Shown one piece after another: positions 11,850 to 20,382 of a DNA stretch of 64,000 nucleotides. Position 1 is the first letter of the stretch; each line of letters opens with the position of its first letter. The position numbers and the translations under genes were made by a program. The stretch is from positions 2,232,001 to 2,296,000 of the forward strand of contig NZ_CP013378.1 of NCBI RefSeq assembly GCF_001718415.1. Direction: 5' to 3'. A model generated the notes under the pieces. It was not told the DNA's origin. It saw only the letters and a program-made list of their open reading frames with translations, and did no database searches. This stretch comes from Burkholderia pseudomultivorans (GTDB lineage: Bacteria; Pseudomonadota; Gammaproteobacteria; Burkholderiales; Burkholderiaceae).

Positions 11850-13226
11850 TCAGCGGATCGTGTTCAGCACGGCCTCGACCGACTGGCCGATCGCGAGCAG
11901 CGCATCGTCGCGATGCGGTGCGGCCGCCAGCATCAGGCCGACCGGCGCCGCGTCGCGCGGATGGCACGGCAGCGACAGCGCGCACGCGTCGAGGAAGTTG
12001 AACGCGCTCGGATTGCGCAGGATCAGCGCGTTGGTGCGCGTGAACGCGGCGTCGTCCGCTTCGAGGTCCGCGATGCGCGGCGGCACGACCGGCACCGTCG
12101 GCGCGACGAGCGCATCGAAGCGCGACCAGACCGTGTGAGCGGCTTCGTCGAGCATCGCGCGGCGCGCGGCGAGCAGGTCGAGATAGTCGGCTGCGCTCGC
12201 GGGCTCGCCCTTCAGGATGCGCGTCAGCACGCGCGGGTCGTAGCGGTCGCGATGCTGCGCGAGCAGCGGGCGATGCCACGCGTAGGCCTCGATCGGCGAG
12301 AAGCCGAAGCGGTTGATGTCCGGCAGCCGGTCGAGCGCGGCGAAGCGCACTTCGGTGACGATCGCGCCGGCGGCTTCCAGATGCTTGAGCGCGGTATCGA
12401 GCGCGGCCGCGACGTCGGCATCGACGCCGTCCGTCACATGGTTCGTCAGCACGCCGAGCCGCACGCCTTCGAGCGGCCGTGCGGCCGGCACGTGTGGCTC
12501 GAGGCCTGCGAGCGTCCGGTCGACCAGCGCGCAGCACGCGACCGTCAGGCCGATCGGGCCGAACGAATCGAGCGTGGTCGACAGCGGCACGCCGCCTTGC
12601 GTCGGGATCCGGCTCGCGGTCGGCTTGAAGCCGGTCAGTCCGCACAGCGCGGCGGGAATGCGGATCGAGCCGCCGGTGTCGGTGCCGAGCGCGACGGCCG
12701 CCATCCCGTCCGCGACGGAAGCCGCCGCGCCCGACGACGAGCCGCCGGCAATTCGCGCATCGCCCGGCACGCCGCGCCGGTACGGCGACGCCGGCGTGCC
12801 GAAGTGCGGATTCAGCCCGAGGCCCGAGAACGCGAATTCGCTCATGTTGGTGCGACCGACCAGCACCGCGCCCGCGCGCTTGAGCCGCGCGACGGCGACC
12901 GCGTCGGCCTGCGCGGGCGGCGCGCCGTCGAGCACGCGCGAACCCGCGCGCGTGACCTGGCCGGCGACGTCGAACAGGTCCTTGACCGACACCGGGATGC
13001 CCGCGAGCGGCGACAGCACGGTGCCGGCGGCGCGCAGGCGGTCGTGCGCGTCGGCCGCAGCGCGCGCGTTGTCGGCGTCGACCTCGGTGAACACGACGGC
13101 GCCCTGGCCGGACGGATCGGCGATGCGCTCGAGCGCGGCGTCGACGAGCGCGCGGCTGGTGGTCGTGCCGGCGGCGAGATCGGCGGCGAGCTGGGCGAGC
13201 GGGGGGAACGGGGTGAAGGTGGTCAT
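11850..13226 (-). CDS. Amidase signature (AS) family amidase
   Basis: A 458-residue amidohydrolase with the complete Ser-cisSer-Lys catalytic triad of the AS family: Lys82 in VSVKDLFDVAG, the GGSSSG stretch at 161-166, and the nucleophile Ser187 in TDTGGSIRIP. The C-terminal variable region differs from GatA and fits small-molecule amidases such as allophanate hydrolase-like or indoleacetamide hydrolase-like enzymes. The substrate cannot be told from sequence. It starts 7 bp after the stop of the GntR regulator gene on the same strand, so the pair is almost certainly one operon and locally controlled. Confidence 0.9.
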   Translation of the reverse strand: MTTFTPFPPLAQLAADLAAGTTTSRALVDAALERIADPSGQGAVVFTEVDADNARAAADAHDRLRAAGTVLSPLAGIPVSVKDLFDVAGQVTRAGSRVLDGAPPAQADAVAVARLKRAGAVLVGRTNMSEFAFSGLGLNPHFGTPASPYRRGVPGDARIAGGSSSGAAASVADGMAAVALGTDTGGSIRIPAALCGLTGFKPTASRIPTQGGVPLSTTLDSFGPIGLTVACCALVDRTLAGLEPHVPAARPLEGVRLGVLTNHVTDGVDADVAAALDTALKHLEAAGAIVTEVRFAALDRLPDINRFGFSPIEAYAWHRPLLAQHRDRYDPRVLTRILKGEPASAADYLDLLAARRAMLDEAAHTVWSRFDALVAPTVPVVPPRIADLEADDAAFTRTNALILRNPSAFNFLDACALSLPCHPRDAAPVGLMLAAAPHRDDALLAIGQSVEAVLNTIR

Positions 13227-13233
13227 GGGCGGC

Positions 13234-13911
13234 TCAGGGACGAAGATGTTGGACAAGCGTGGAGCGAAACGAATCGATATGGCGTTCGACGGCCGCGCGT
13301 GCGCCGGCGGCATCGCGCGCGGACAGCCGTTCGAACAGGTCGCGGTGCTCGCCCTGGACGTCGGCGAGATGACGCGGCTCGGACAGCGTGACGAACCAGA
13401 AGCGCAGCGAGCGCTCGTGCAGCGCGCGCAGGACGTCGGCGAGGACCGGATTGCGGGCGGCCGCGGCAATCGCCTGATGGAACGCGCGGTCGATCTCCAT
13501 CATGCCTTCGACGTCGTGCGCGTCGACGCACGCGTGGCCGTCGTCGAGCAGCGCGGCCAGCCGCGCGAGATCGTCGGGCGTCGCGTGGCGCGCGGCCAGT
13601 TCGGCGCAGTGCGCCTCGTTGATGCGGCGCACCTCGATTACCGCGACGATGTCGTCGAGCGACAGCGGCTGCACCATCAGCCCCTTGCGCGGCATCACGG
13701 ACAGCAGCCCTTCGAGCACGAGCCGGTGCACGGCCTGGTGCACGGGCGTGCGGCCGATGCCGGTGCGCGCGACGAGGTCGGCCTCGTTGAGCGCGGCGCC
13801 GGGCTTCAGGCGCATCGTGATGATGTCGCGCTGGATCAGCGCGTATGCGCGGTCGGCGAGGCTGGACGCGGCGGCGGGCCGGGCGTGCGACAGGTCGGTC
13901 AGGGTGTTCAT
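13234..13911 (-). CDS. GntR family transcriptional regulator (FCD/FadR subfamily)
   Basis: A 225-residue repressor-type regulator. It has an N-terminal winged helix-turn-helix (LADRAYALIQRDIITMRLKP then RTGIGRTPVHQAVHRLVLEG) and a C-terminal all-helical FCD ligand-binding domain with metal-type residues (DRAFHQAI, then ERHIDSF). It is the first gene of a two-gene unit with the amidase, so it probably senses the amidase substrate or product and represses its own operon. A 12-bp perfect palindrome lies about 80 bases upstream of its start. Confidence 0.93.
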   Translation of the reverse strand: MNTLTDLSHARPAAASSLADRAYALIQRDIITMRLKPGAALNEADLVARTGIGRTPVHQAVHRLVLEGLLSVMPRKGLMVQPLSLDDIVAVIEVRRINEAHCAELAARHATPDDLARLAALLDDGHACVDAHDVEGMMEIDRAFHQAIAAAARNPVLADVLRALHERSLRFWFVTLSEPRHLADVQGEHRDLFERLSARDAAGARAAVERHIDSFRSTLVQHLRP

Positions 13912-13991
13912 GCAAGCGACGGCGCGGGGGCCGGGACGCGGTCAGGCGCGCGGACGACCCCGGCAAGCGTGGACAATGCGACGATATTATT

Positions 13992-14003
13992 GTGATATAT
14001 CAC
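13992..14003. promoter_or_regulatory. Palindrome GTGATATATCAC, candidate GntR operator
   Basis: A perfect 12-bp dyad in an AT-rich island of the otherwise GC-rich 281-bp divergent region between the GntR gene and the PuuD-like gene. Size and symmetry fit GntR-family operators. No binding evidence exists. Confidence 0.5.
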
Positions 14004-14082
14004 CGATGTCCAGTGTGCCGGGCGAAGGAAGGTCGATGTCGGTTCGTGCAGGAAAGGATGCCATCGGGCGTACCTTGCGACG

Positions 14083-14116
14083 AACTTGCAACAATATCGA
14101 CAGGATGTTGCAGGTT
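14083..14116. promoter_or_regulatory. 11-bp inverted repeat next to the PuuD-like promoter
   Basis: AACTTGCAACA (14083-14093) and TGTTGCAGGTT (14106-14116) are inverted copies with one mismatch. Their centres lie 23 bases apart, about two helical turns. The right arm touches the -35 of the promoter below, so a bound dimer would be well placed to control it. Confidence 0.4.
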
Positions 14117-14145
14117 TGCCGCGCGATCGTGCACTGACGCATAAT
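14116..14145 (+). promoter_or_regulatory. Sigma-70-like promoter for the PuuD-like gene
   Basis: TTGCCG (14116-14121) and CATAAT (14140-14145) with an 18-bp spacer, about 50 bp before the ATG at 14193. The call is by eye only. Confidence 0.5.
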
Positions 14146-14192
14146 GAATCCTCGTCTATCCATACGCGTGAGCGACGTACCAGACCATCGTC

Positions 14193-15392
14193 ATGAGCGA
14201 AAACACGCCTTCCCTGGCCGGTCTGCCCGGCACCTCGTCAGCCTCTTCCGATTCCCCCCGTCCCGCTCCGGCGCACGCGCCGGATGCCTCAGTGACCTCA
14301 TCCGCTGCCGCACAGAACGTCGCCGCCGACGGCGCGTCGCCCGTCACGGCGGCGTCCGAGCCGGGCGCGCCCGGCGCGACGGCGGCAGCGGCCGGCGAAG
14401 GCGCGGCCGCCGCTGCGGCGGCGCCGCGGCCCGGCTCGCCGCCGCCCGGCTTCGGCGCGGCGCCCGATTTCGATACGCCGCGCCCGCCGCCCGCGAACGC
14501 ACCGACCGCGCCGCCTGCCTATCTGCGGCAGAGCGACACGCCGTGGTCGGTGTTCGGCCGGATCATCGCCGCGCGTGCGCGCCGGCTGTTCGACCGCGCT
14601 GGCCAGCGCATCACGCAGCGCACGCTGCGCATCGGCGTGTCGGCGCGGATCTTCCATCCGGAACCCGGCGCGAAGGGGCTGCGCGGCAAGACGCTGCAGT
14701 ATCTCGAGGAATCGATCGCACACTGGGTGATGTCGCGCGACGTGATCGTGTTCATGATCCCGACCGTCGGTCATCAGGGGATGCTGCATCCGAGCAACAT
14801 CCGCCTGCGCGACTACGCGAAGTGCCTCGACGGCCTGCTGCTGCAGGGCGGCGCCGACGTGTCGCCGCAAACCTACGCGGCGTCGGATGCGCGCCCCGAA
14901 TGGCCGGGCGATCGCGTGCGCGACATGTACGAGCTGGAGCTGCTGCATGAATTCGTCGAGTCCGGCAAGCCGGTGCTCGGCGTGTGTCGCGGCTGCCAGT
15001 TGATCAACGTCGCGTTCGGCGGCTCGCTGTACCAGGACATCGCGACCGACGTGCCGACCGCGAATGCGCACGTGAGCGAGCATTACGACCAGCATCGCCA
15101 CGCGATCCGCTTTCCCGATTCGTCGACGCTCGCGAGCATGTTTCCCGGGCGCAGCGAGGCGATCGTCAACTCGATCCACCATCAGGCGATCCGCGATCTC
15201 GGCCGCGACCTGAACATCGAGGCCGTGTCGGCCGGCGACGGGATCATCGAGGCGATCCGCTACCGGCGGGCGCCGTTCGTCGTCGGCGTGCAGTGGCACC
15301 CCGAGTTTCACCGCGCGGGCGGCGCCGAACTGCTCGACTGCACGCCGCTGCTCGACGCGTTCCTGCGTTCGGCGCGCGAAACGCGCCTGTAG
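14193..15392 (+). CDS. Gamma-glutamyl-GABA hydrolase-like class I glutamine amidotransferase (PuuD/peptidase C26)
   Basis: A 399-residue protein in two parts. Residues 1 to about 115 are Ala/Pro/Ser-rich, low-complexity and presumably disordered. From about 145 there is a C26 glutamine amidotransferase domain: QGGADVSP, the nucleophile Cys265 in GVCRGCQLINVAFGG, NSIHHQAI, and the catalytic His/Glu in QWHPEF. PuuD cleaves gamma-glutamyl-GABA during putrescine breakdown. The domain supports that type of hydrolysis, but no other puu genes lie nearby. The long N-terminal tail is not present in E. coli PuuD (about 254 residues). Confidence 0.88.
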   Translation: MSENTPSLAGLPGTSSASSDSPRPAPAHAPDASVTSSAAAQNVAADGASPVTAASEPGAPGATAAAAGEGAAAAAAAPRPGSPPPGFGAAPDFDTPRPPPANAPTAPPAYLRQSDTPWSVFGRIIAARARRLFDRAGQRITQRTLRIGVSARIFHPEPGAKGLRGKTLQYLEESIAHWVMSRDVIVFMIPTVGHQGMLHPSNIRLRDYAKCLDGLLLQGGADVSPQTYAASDARPEWPGDRVRDMYELELLHEFVESGKPVLGVCRGCQLINVAFGGSLYQDIATDVPTANAHVSEHYDQHRHAIRFPDSSTLASMFPGRSEAIVNSIHHQAIRDLGRDLNIEAVSAGDGIIEAIRYRRAPFVVGVQWHPEFHRAGGAELLDCTPLLDAFLRSARETRL

Positions 15393-15502
15393 CCGGCGGG
15401 CTTCTTCACCTCGCGCGAAGGCCCCGGCCGCGTCTCGACCAATTCGAGATACGGCCGCGGCGATTTGAATGATAATCGCGGCTCCCGATTCGTTCGCCGG
15501 AG

Positions 15503-16231
15503 TTGAAGTTGGCCTTCCGAACCTTTTCCTCTGTCCGATGTGCAACGTGGATCGCTGCGATGGCCGTCTGCGTTGCCGGTTGCGCGCAGACGGGCACGGC
15601 TGCGTCGTTGCCTGCGTCGGTGGACGCGACCGCGCCGGCCGCGGGCACGCGCCCGGCGGTGACGAGCCTGAGCGGCGATGCGCGGCCCGCGGCTGCCGCA
15701 GCGCCCGCGGCCGATGCCGCCGCGCAAGGCAATGTCGCCGAGCTGGCGCAGATGCTGCACGACGGCCGCATCGTCGAGATGCGCACCACCTACAACGGCA
15801 GCTACGGCGCGAGCCTGATGTTCGATCCGCGCGAGATGACCTATTACGCCGCGCTGTTCCAGGACAAGCATTTGTGGCGCGTGATCAAGTCGCAGGAGAA
15901 GCCGCGGGCGGAGGCGGTGTATGCGAATTTCGTCCAGCAGACCGCGCAGCTGGCCGACGTCGAGATCCTTCGCACCGAGCTGCAGGCGCAGAAGGCGTTT
16001 CTCGAACGCGCGATTGCGCTGCAGGCGAACCGCGCGCAGCGGCTCGAAGCCGACCTGGGCGTCGCGCGCAGCCAGCAGGCCGAAGTCGCGCAGCGGCAGC
16101 AGTCGGCGCAGGCGCAGGCGCGCGCGTTGCAGGTCGAGAAGCACGCAGCGCAGGTGCAGTTGCGCGACCTGCAGGAGCAGGTGCGGCAACTGGAGCGGCA
16201 GGCCGAAACGGGATTGCCTGCGCGCAAGTGA
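15503..16231 (+). CDS. DUF2968 family lipoprotein with C-terminal coiled coil
   Basis: A 242-residue exported protein. I start at TTG 15503 because GCCGGAG directly precedes it and because this start restores a full signal peptide ending in the lipobox VAGC. An ATG at 15560 would cut the signal short. After an Ala-rich linker comes a compact domain ([37 protein letters not shown]). Residues from about 155 to the end are a Gln/Ala/Arg/Glu-rich coiled coil. The family is common in Burkholderiales and has no known function. An intrinsic terminator follows 38 bp after the stop. Confidence 0.82.
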   Translation: MKLAFRTFSSVRCATWIAAMAVCVAGCAQTGTAASLPASVDATAPAAGTRPAVTSLSGDARPAAAAAPAADAAAQGNVAELAQMLHDGRIVEMRTTYNGSYGASLMFDPREMTYYAALFQDKHLWRVIKSQEKPRAEAVYANFVQQTAQLADVEILRTELQAQKAFLERAIALQANRAQRLEADLGVARSQQAEVAQRQQSAQAQARALQVEKHAAQVQLRDLQEQVRQLERQAETGLPARK

Positions 16232-16269
16232 CGATTCGTCGAGCCGATCGGCCGACGCAAGGATGAAAC

Positions 16270-16298
16270 CCGGCGACGCATGCGTCGCCGGTTTTTTT
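16270..16298 (+). terminator. Intrinsic terminator after DUF2968 gene
   Basis: A 22-base perfect palindrome (16270-16291, arms of CCGGCGACG type) is followed by seven T (16292-16298). It is a strong Rho-independent terminator. Confidence 0.93.
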
Positions 16299-16517
16299 CA
16301 GGCGGGCGGCGAGCCGGATGCGGCGACGGCCGGCGCAGCGGCGGCACAAGGCAAATGTCGGCTTGCCGTGGCATCATTTGCGAACCCTGTCGGCAGGTGC
16401 GTCCTTGCGCGGCGCCGCCGGCGGGCAGCGATGCCCGTGCGCGCCGGCTCCGGCGCGGCGTGCATCGTCGGATCCACGCGGCGCGGATTTGCGCCATCCG
16501 AGCAGAGCGAGAAAAAC

Positions 16518-17813
16518 ATGTCCACAGCGTCACACGCGGTCGCACAGGAATCGAAAGTCCGCACCGTGTTCCGGGTCGTCAGCGGCAACTTCCTGGAAAT
16601 GTACGACTTCATGGTCTATGGCTATTACGCGTCGGCCATCGCCAAAACCTACTTTCCGAGCGGCAACGCGTTCGCGTCGCTGATGCTGTCGCTGTCCGTG
16701 TTCGGCGCGGGCTTCCTGATGCGGCCGGTCGGCGCGATCGTGCTCGGCGCGTATATCGACCATCACGGGCGACGCAAGGGGCTGATCCTGACGCTCGGGC
16801 TGATGGCGCTCGGCACGCTCACGGTGGCCGCGGTGCCCGGCTACGCGACGATCGGCGCGCTCGCGCCCGCGCTCGTGCTGCTCGGCCGGCTGCTGCAGGG
16901 CTTCTCGGCGGGCGTCGAGCTCGGCGGCGTGTCGGTCTATCTGTCCGAGATCGCGACGAAGGGGCACAAGGGGTTCTATACGTCGTGGCAGTCGGGCAGC
17001 CAGCAGGTGGCCGTCGTGTTCGCCGCGTTCGTCGGCGTGCTGCTGAACCGCGCGCTGCCGGCCGAGGACATGACCGCGTGGGGCTGGCGCATTCCGTTCC
17101 TGATCGGCTGCCTGATCGTGCCGTTCCTGTTCCTGATCCGGCGTTCGCTGAAGGAGACCGACGAGTTTCTCGCGAAGCATCATCGCCCGACGATGGGCGA
17201 GATCATGCGCTCGATGCTCGACAACTGGGGTGTCGTGATCGCCGGCATGGGGATGGTGATCATGACGACGGTGTCGTTCTACATGATCACCGCCTATACG
17301 CCGACCTTCGGCAAGGAAGTGCTGCACCTGTCGTCGCTCGACGCGCTGGTCGTGACCGTGTGCGTGGGCGTCTCCAACCTCGTCTGGCTGCCGCTGTCGG
17401 GCGCGCTGTCGGACCGCATCGGCCGTCGTCCGGTGCTGATCGCCTTCACGGTGCTCACGCTCGTGACGGCGTACCCGGCCGTGCTGTGGCTCGTCGGCGA
17501 GCCGTCGTTCCTGCGGCTGCTCGCGGTCGAGCTGTGGCTGTCGTTCCTGTACGGGTCGTACAACGGCGCGATGGTCGTCGCGCTGACCGAAGTGATGCCG
17601 GCCGACGTCCGCACGGCCGGCTTCTCGCTCGCGTACAGCCTCGCGACGACGATCGGCGGCTTCACGCCCGCGATCTCGACGCTGCTGATCCACGAGACCG
17701 GCAACAAGGCCGCGCCGGGGCTGTGGCTCTGCGTCGCGGCGATTTGCGGGCTGATCGCGACGCTGGTGCTGTATCGCACGCCCGAGGCGCGCAATCAGTA
17801 CAAGGCGGCCTGA
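16518..17813 (+). CDS. MFS transporter of the citrate/tricarballylate-proton symporter family
   Basis: A 431-residue, 12-helix major facilitator protein. The first loop motif reads [12 protein letters not shown] and the second-half copy [11 protein letters not shown], both intact. The N-terminus ([22 protein letters not shown]) and overall length match the metabolite:H+ symporter subfamily that includes CitA and TcuC. The likely substrate is citrate or a similar tricarboxylate, by family only. It has its own promoter gap and a strong terminator (17859-17884), directly behind which the group II intron is inserted. Confidence 0.88.
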   Translation: MSTASHAVAQESKVRTVFRVVSGNFLEMYDFMVYGYYASAIAKTYFPSGNAFASLMLSLSVFGAGFLMRPVGAIVLGAYIDHHGRRKGLILTLGLMALGTLTVAAVPGYATIGALAPALVLLGRLLQGFSAGVELGGVSVYLSEIATKGHKGFYTSWQSGSQQVAVVFAAFVGVLLNRALPAEDMTAWGWRIPFLIGCLIVPFLFLIRRSLKETDEFLAKHHRPTMGEIMRSMLDNWGVVIAGMGMVIMTTVSFYMITAYTPTFGKEVLHLSSLDALVVTVCVGVSNLVWLPLSGALSDRIGRRPVLIAFTVLTLVTAYPAVLWLVGEPSFLRLLAVELWLSFLYGSYNGAMVVALTEVMPADVRTAGFSLAYSLATTIGGFTPAISTLLIHETGNKAAPGLWLCVAAICGLIATLVLYRTPEARNQYKAA

Positions 17814-17858
17814 CACGCCACGCAACGCGGCGGCTGCGGCCGCCGGTCTCGTAGCGGA

Positions 17859-17884
17859 GGAGCGCAATCGCGCTCCCTTTTTTT
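17859..17884 (+). terminator. Intrinsic terminator of the MFS gene and insertion target of the intron
   Basis: Stem GGAGCGC (17859-17865) / GCGCTCC (17870-17876), then CTTTTTTT. The intron begins 3 bases after the T-tract. Class C group II introns are known to target this kind of site. Confidence 0.9.
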
Positions 17885-17887
17885 GTT

Positions 17888-18538
17888 GTGCGCCCAGCAT
17901 GGGCGCACTCCTGCGGGTGAAAGTCCCGCCATAAGCTGGTCATGGCGAATGAAGTGAAGCGCAACTGCATGAGGGCGACCGAGTGTGGGGAGGAAGCGTG
18001 GAGCGTAAATCGCGAGCCGATGGACAAGAACCGTATAGAAGGCGCTGCCGAGCAGGGCGAGCGGGCAACAAACCGCAAAGCTCTCGTGACCAAAGCGAAG
18101 CGGCGTAAATACGGCGGTTGTGCGATGAAGGAGTGCGTTCTTACCTGGGGAGATCTCGCCTTGTGCCTGAAAGGGCGACGGTGCAGACCGGAGCGAGAAG
18201 TCAGCAGAGGCCGTAGTAGTGAGGTGGTGTGGCCGGGAAGGCTAAAGCTGCCAGCGAAGGGCCGAAGGAATGGGAGGGCAAGCCCTCTGGTTCTCGGAAG
18301 TGAATAGCCTCAGATGTTCGCGTAAGTGAAGCTCGCCGAACGGTGGATAGGGTGAAGCCCGACAGGCCCAGGCAGCGAGGAATCAGTTTCGGTGAAGCAG
18401 ACAACAGCGAACCTGGGTGTCGGGTCGGGAGCAACACAAGCCCGGCAACCTCAACCATTCCAACCGCCCGGTGCGGACCCGCATGCCGGGTGGTGTGGGA
18501 GGGGATCGGTCAGGTTAACTGACCGCCCCTATCCCGAT
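17888..18538 (+). mobile_element. Group II intron, class C-like, ORF-less (651 nt)
   Basis: The element starts GTGCGCCCAGCATGGGCGCA (17888-17907), the typical 5' end and first hairpin of class C introns. Domain I motifs follow, such as GGGTGAAAGTCCCG, then GAGTGCGTTCTTACCTGGGG and AGAAGTCAGCAGAGG. Domain V is at 18463-18494: 32 nt, 9-bp lower stem ACCGCCCGG/CCGGGTGGT, 2-nt bulge TG, 4-bp upper stem, tetraloop GACC, and the CGC triad of class C. A domain VI stem follows and the intron ends CCCGAT. Intact relatives carry a reverse transcriptase in domain IV and span about 2 kb; none is here. A short GTG-started frame at 18392 (MKQTTANLGVGSG) could be a relic of its N-terminus. Confidence 0.9.
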
Positions 18539-20382
18539 TACGCCCGGTTGTCGCGCAGCGCATCGGCGACGGCCGCCGCGACGTCGTGCCATGCGCCCGG
18601 CGTGCGCTGGCGGACGATCCGGGCCTGCGGATACCACGGGCAGTCGTCGCCGGTGAACCAGCGCCAGTCGGCCGCGAACGGCAGCATCATCCACAGCGGC
18701 TTGCCGAGTGCGCCCGCGAGGTGCGCGACGGCCGTATCGATCGTCACGACGCCGTCGAGCCGCTCGATCAGCGCGGCCGTATCGGCGAAATCATTGAGCC
18801 GGCCGTCGAGCCGATGCACGCGCGGGTGCGCATCGATGCGTGCGCGTTCGTCGTCGTCGAGCGCCGGCTGCAGCACGATCCAGTCGATGTCCGGCAGCGC
18901 GAGCAGCGGCGCGAGCGTGTCGAACGGCATCGAGCGGTTTTCCTGCGCCTGCCGGCGCCCCGACCATGCGAGGCCGAACTTGCGCTTCGCCTGCCCGCCG
19001 AGCGAGCCGCGAAAACGCCGGCGTGCGCTGTCGGGCGCGCCGAGATAGCGCGCGCCGGCCACGATGTCGGCCGGTTGCAGCCCGAGTGCGAACGGCAGGC
19101 TCATCAGCGTGCAGGCGAAGTCCGCCGCAGGCGGCTTCGCCGAGCCCTGCGCGACGAGCGTCACGCGCCAGCGCGTCGCGGCCGGCGCGAGCAGCGCGAC
19201 GAGTTCCGGCTGCACCTCGAGCACGACGCGCGCGCAGCGTTCGCGCGCGCGCGGCACGAAGCGCACGAACTGCAGCGTGTCGCCGAATCCCTGTTCCGCA
19301 CGGATCAGCAGCGTCTTCGACGCGATCGGTTCGCCGCGCCAGCGCGGCAGCGCACCGATCGGCGTGGCGCCGGGCGTGTCGTGACGCGCTTCGTAGGCGG
19401 GCAGGCCGCGCGTGAAATCGCCGAGCGTCAGCAGCGTGACCGCGCGGTGCAGTTGCGCGAGCGTGAGATCGGGCGCGACGCGCAGCGCCTGGTCGAACGC
19501 GCGCAGCGCCATCTCGTGCGCGCCGAGCGCGTGATGCGCGTTGCCGAGATTCAGCCATGCGAGACTGAACGACGGGTCGAGACCGACCGCGCGTTCGTAG
19601 TAGGGCAGCGCGTCGCGATGCCGCGACTGCGCGCAGAGCGCGTTCGCGAGCCCGAACAGCGCGAGCGGAAACGGCGGGTGCAGCGCGAGCGCGGCCTCGA
19701 ACGCGGCGGCGGCTTCCGCGTGACGGCCCACCGCGTCGAACGTGTTGCCGAGGTTGAAGTGCGCGGCGACGAAGCGCGGCTGCGCGGCGATCGCGGCCTG
19801 GAAATGCGCGATCGCGTCGTCGGCGCGGCCCATCGCGCTCAACGCCATCGCGAGATTGTTGTGTGCGCCCGCATGGCCGGGGCGCAGTTCGAGCGCGCGG
19901 CGGAACGCGGCGAGCGCGTCGTCGTGGCGGCCGAGCGCGTTCAGCGCGTTGCCGAGGTTGTTGTAGATCGACGCGTCGTCGGGCGTGAGCCGCAGCGCGC
20001 GGCCGAAGGCGTCGACCGCGTCCTCGTGGCGCTGCAGCGCCGCATACGCGTTGCCGAGGTTGTAGTGCGCGAGCGGAAATTCGGGCGCGAGCGTCAGCGC
20101 ATTGCGAAAGCGCTCGATCGCCTCGTCGAGCCGGCCGAGCGCCTTCAGCGCGTTGCCGAGGTTGAGCTGCAGCGCGGCGTCGTCGGGACGCAGCGCGACC
20201 GCGCGGCCGACGAGATCGGCCGCCTCGGCATGCTGGCCCTGCTGATGCCGCAGCACGCCGAACAGATGCAGCGCGTCGGCGTCGGCGGGATTGGTGGCGA
20301 GCGCGGCGCGATAGCCGTGCTCGGCCTCGGCGAGGCGGCCCGCGCGATGCGCGGCGTACGCTCGGTCGAATGCGGAATCCAT
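18538..20382 (-). CDS. TPR-repeat protein with glycosyltransferase-like C-terminal domain
   Basis: A 614-residue cytoplasmic protein without signal peptide. Residues from about 5 to 340 are a run of roughly nine to ten 34-residue tetratricopeptide repeats (recurrent LxLGNAxxALGRxxEAIxxF). From about 360 a second domain resembles the GT41/GT9-like C-terminal domain of TPR glycosyltransferases: RAEQGFGDTLQFVRFVP, FGLAWSGRRQAQ, and TIDTAVAHLAGALGKPLW near the end, a nucleotide-sugar-type pocket. Related proteins act on O-linked or flagellar glycosylation; substrate unknown. Its stop codon shares one base with the 3' end of the group II intron. Confidence 0.85.
   Translation of the reverse strand: MDSAFDRAYAAHRAGRLAEAEHGYRAALATNPADADALHLFGVLRHQQGQHAEAADLVGRAVALRPDDAALQLNLGNALKALGRLDEAIERFRNALTLAPEFPLAHYNLGNAYAALQRHEDAVDAFGRALRLTPDDASIYNNLGNALNALGRHDDALAAFRRALELRPGHAGAHNNLAMALSAMGRADDAIAHFQAAIAAQPRFVAAHFNLGNTFDAVGRHAEAAAAFEAALALHPPFPLALFGLANALCAQSRHRDALPYYERAVGLDPSFSLAWLNLGNAHHALGAHEMALRAFDQALRVAPDLTLAQLHRAVTLLTLGDFTRGLPAYEARHDTPGATPIGALPRWRGEPIASKTLLIRAEQGFGDTLQFVRFVPRARERCARVVLEVQPELVALLAPAATRWRVTLVAQGSAKPPAADFACTLMSLPFALGLQPADIVAGARYLGAPDSARRRFRGSLGGQAKRKFGLAWSGRRQAQENRSMPFDTLAPLLALPDIDWIVLQPALDDDERARIDAHPRVHRLDGRLNDFADTAALIERLDGVVTIDTAVAHLAGALGKPLWMMLPFAADWRWFTGDDCPWYPQARIVRQRTPGAWHDVAAAVADALRDNRA

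Noticed and set aside
17942..18307. 121-codon frame inside the intron
   Set aside because: It lies across structured intron RNA (domains I-III), has no reverse transcriptase motif and is best explained by the ribozyme.
18392..19048. Plus-strand frame running from the intron into the TPR gene
   Set aside because: Only its first codons could be a maturase relic. The rest is domain V/VI and antisense TPR sequence.
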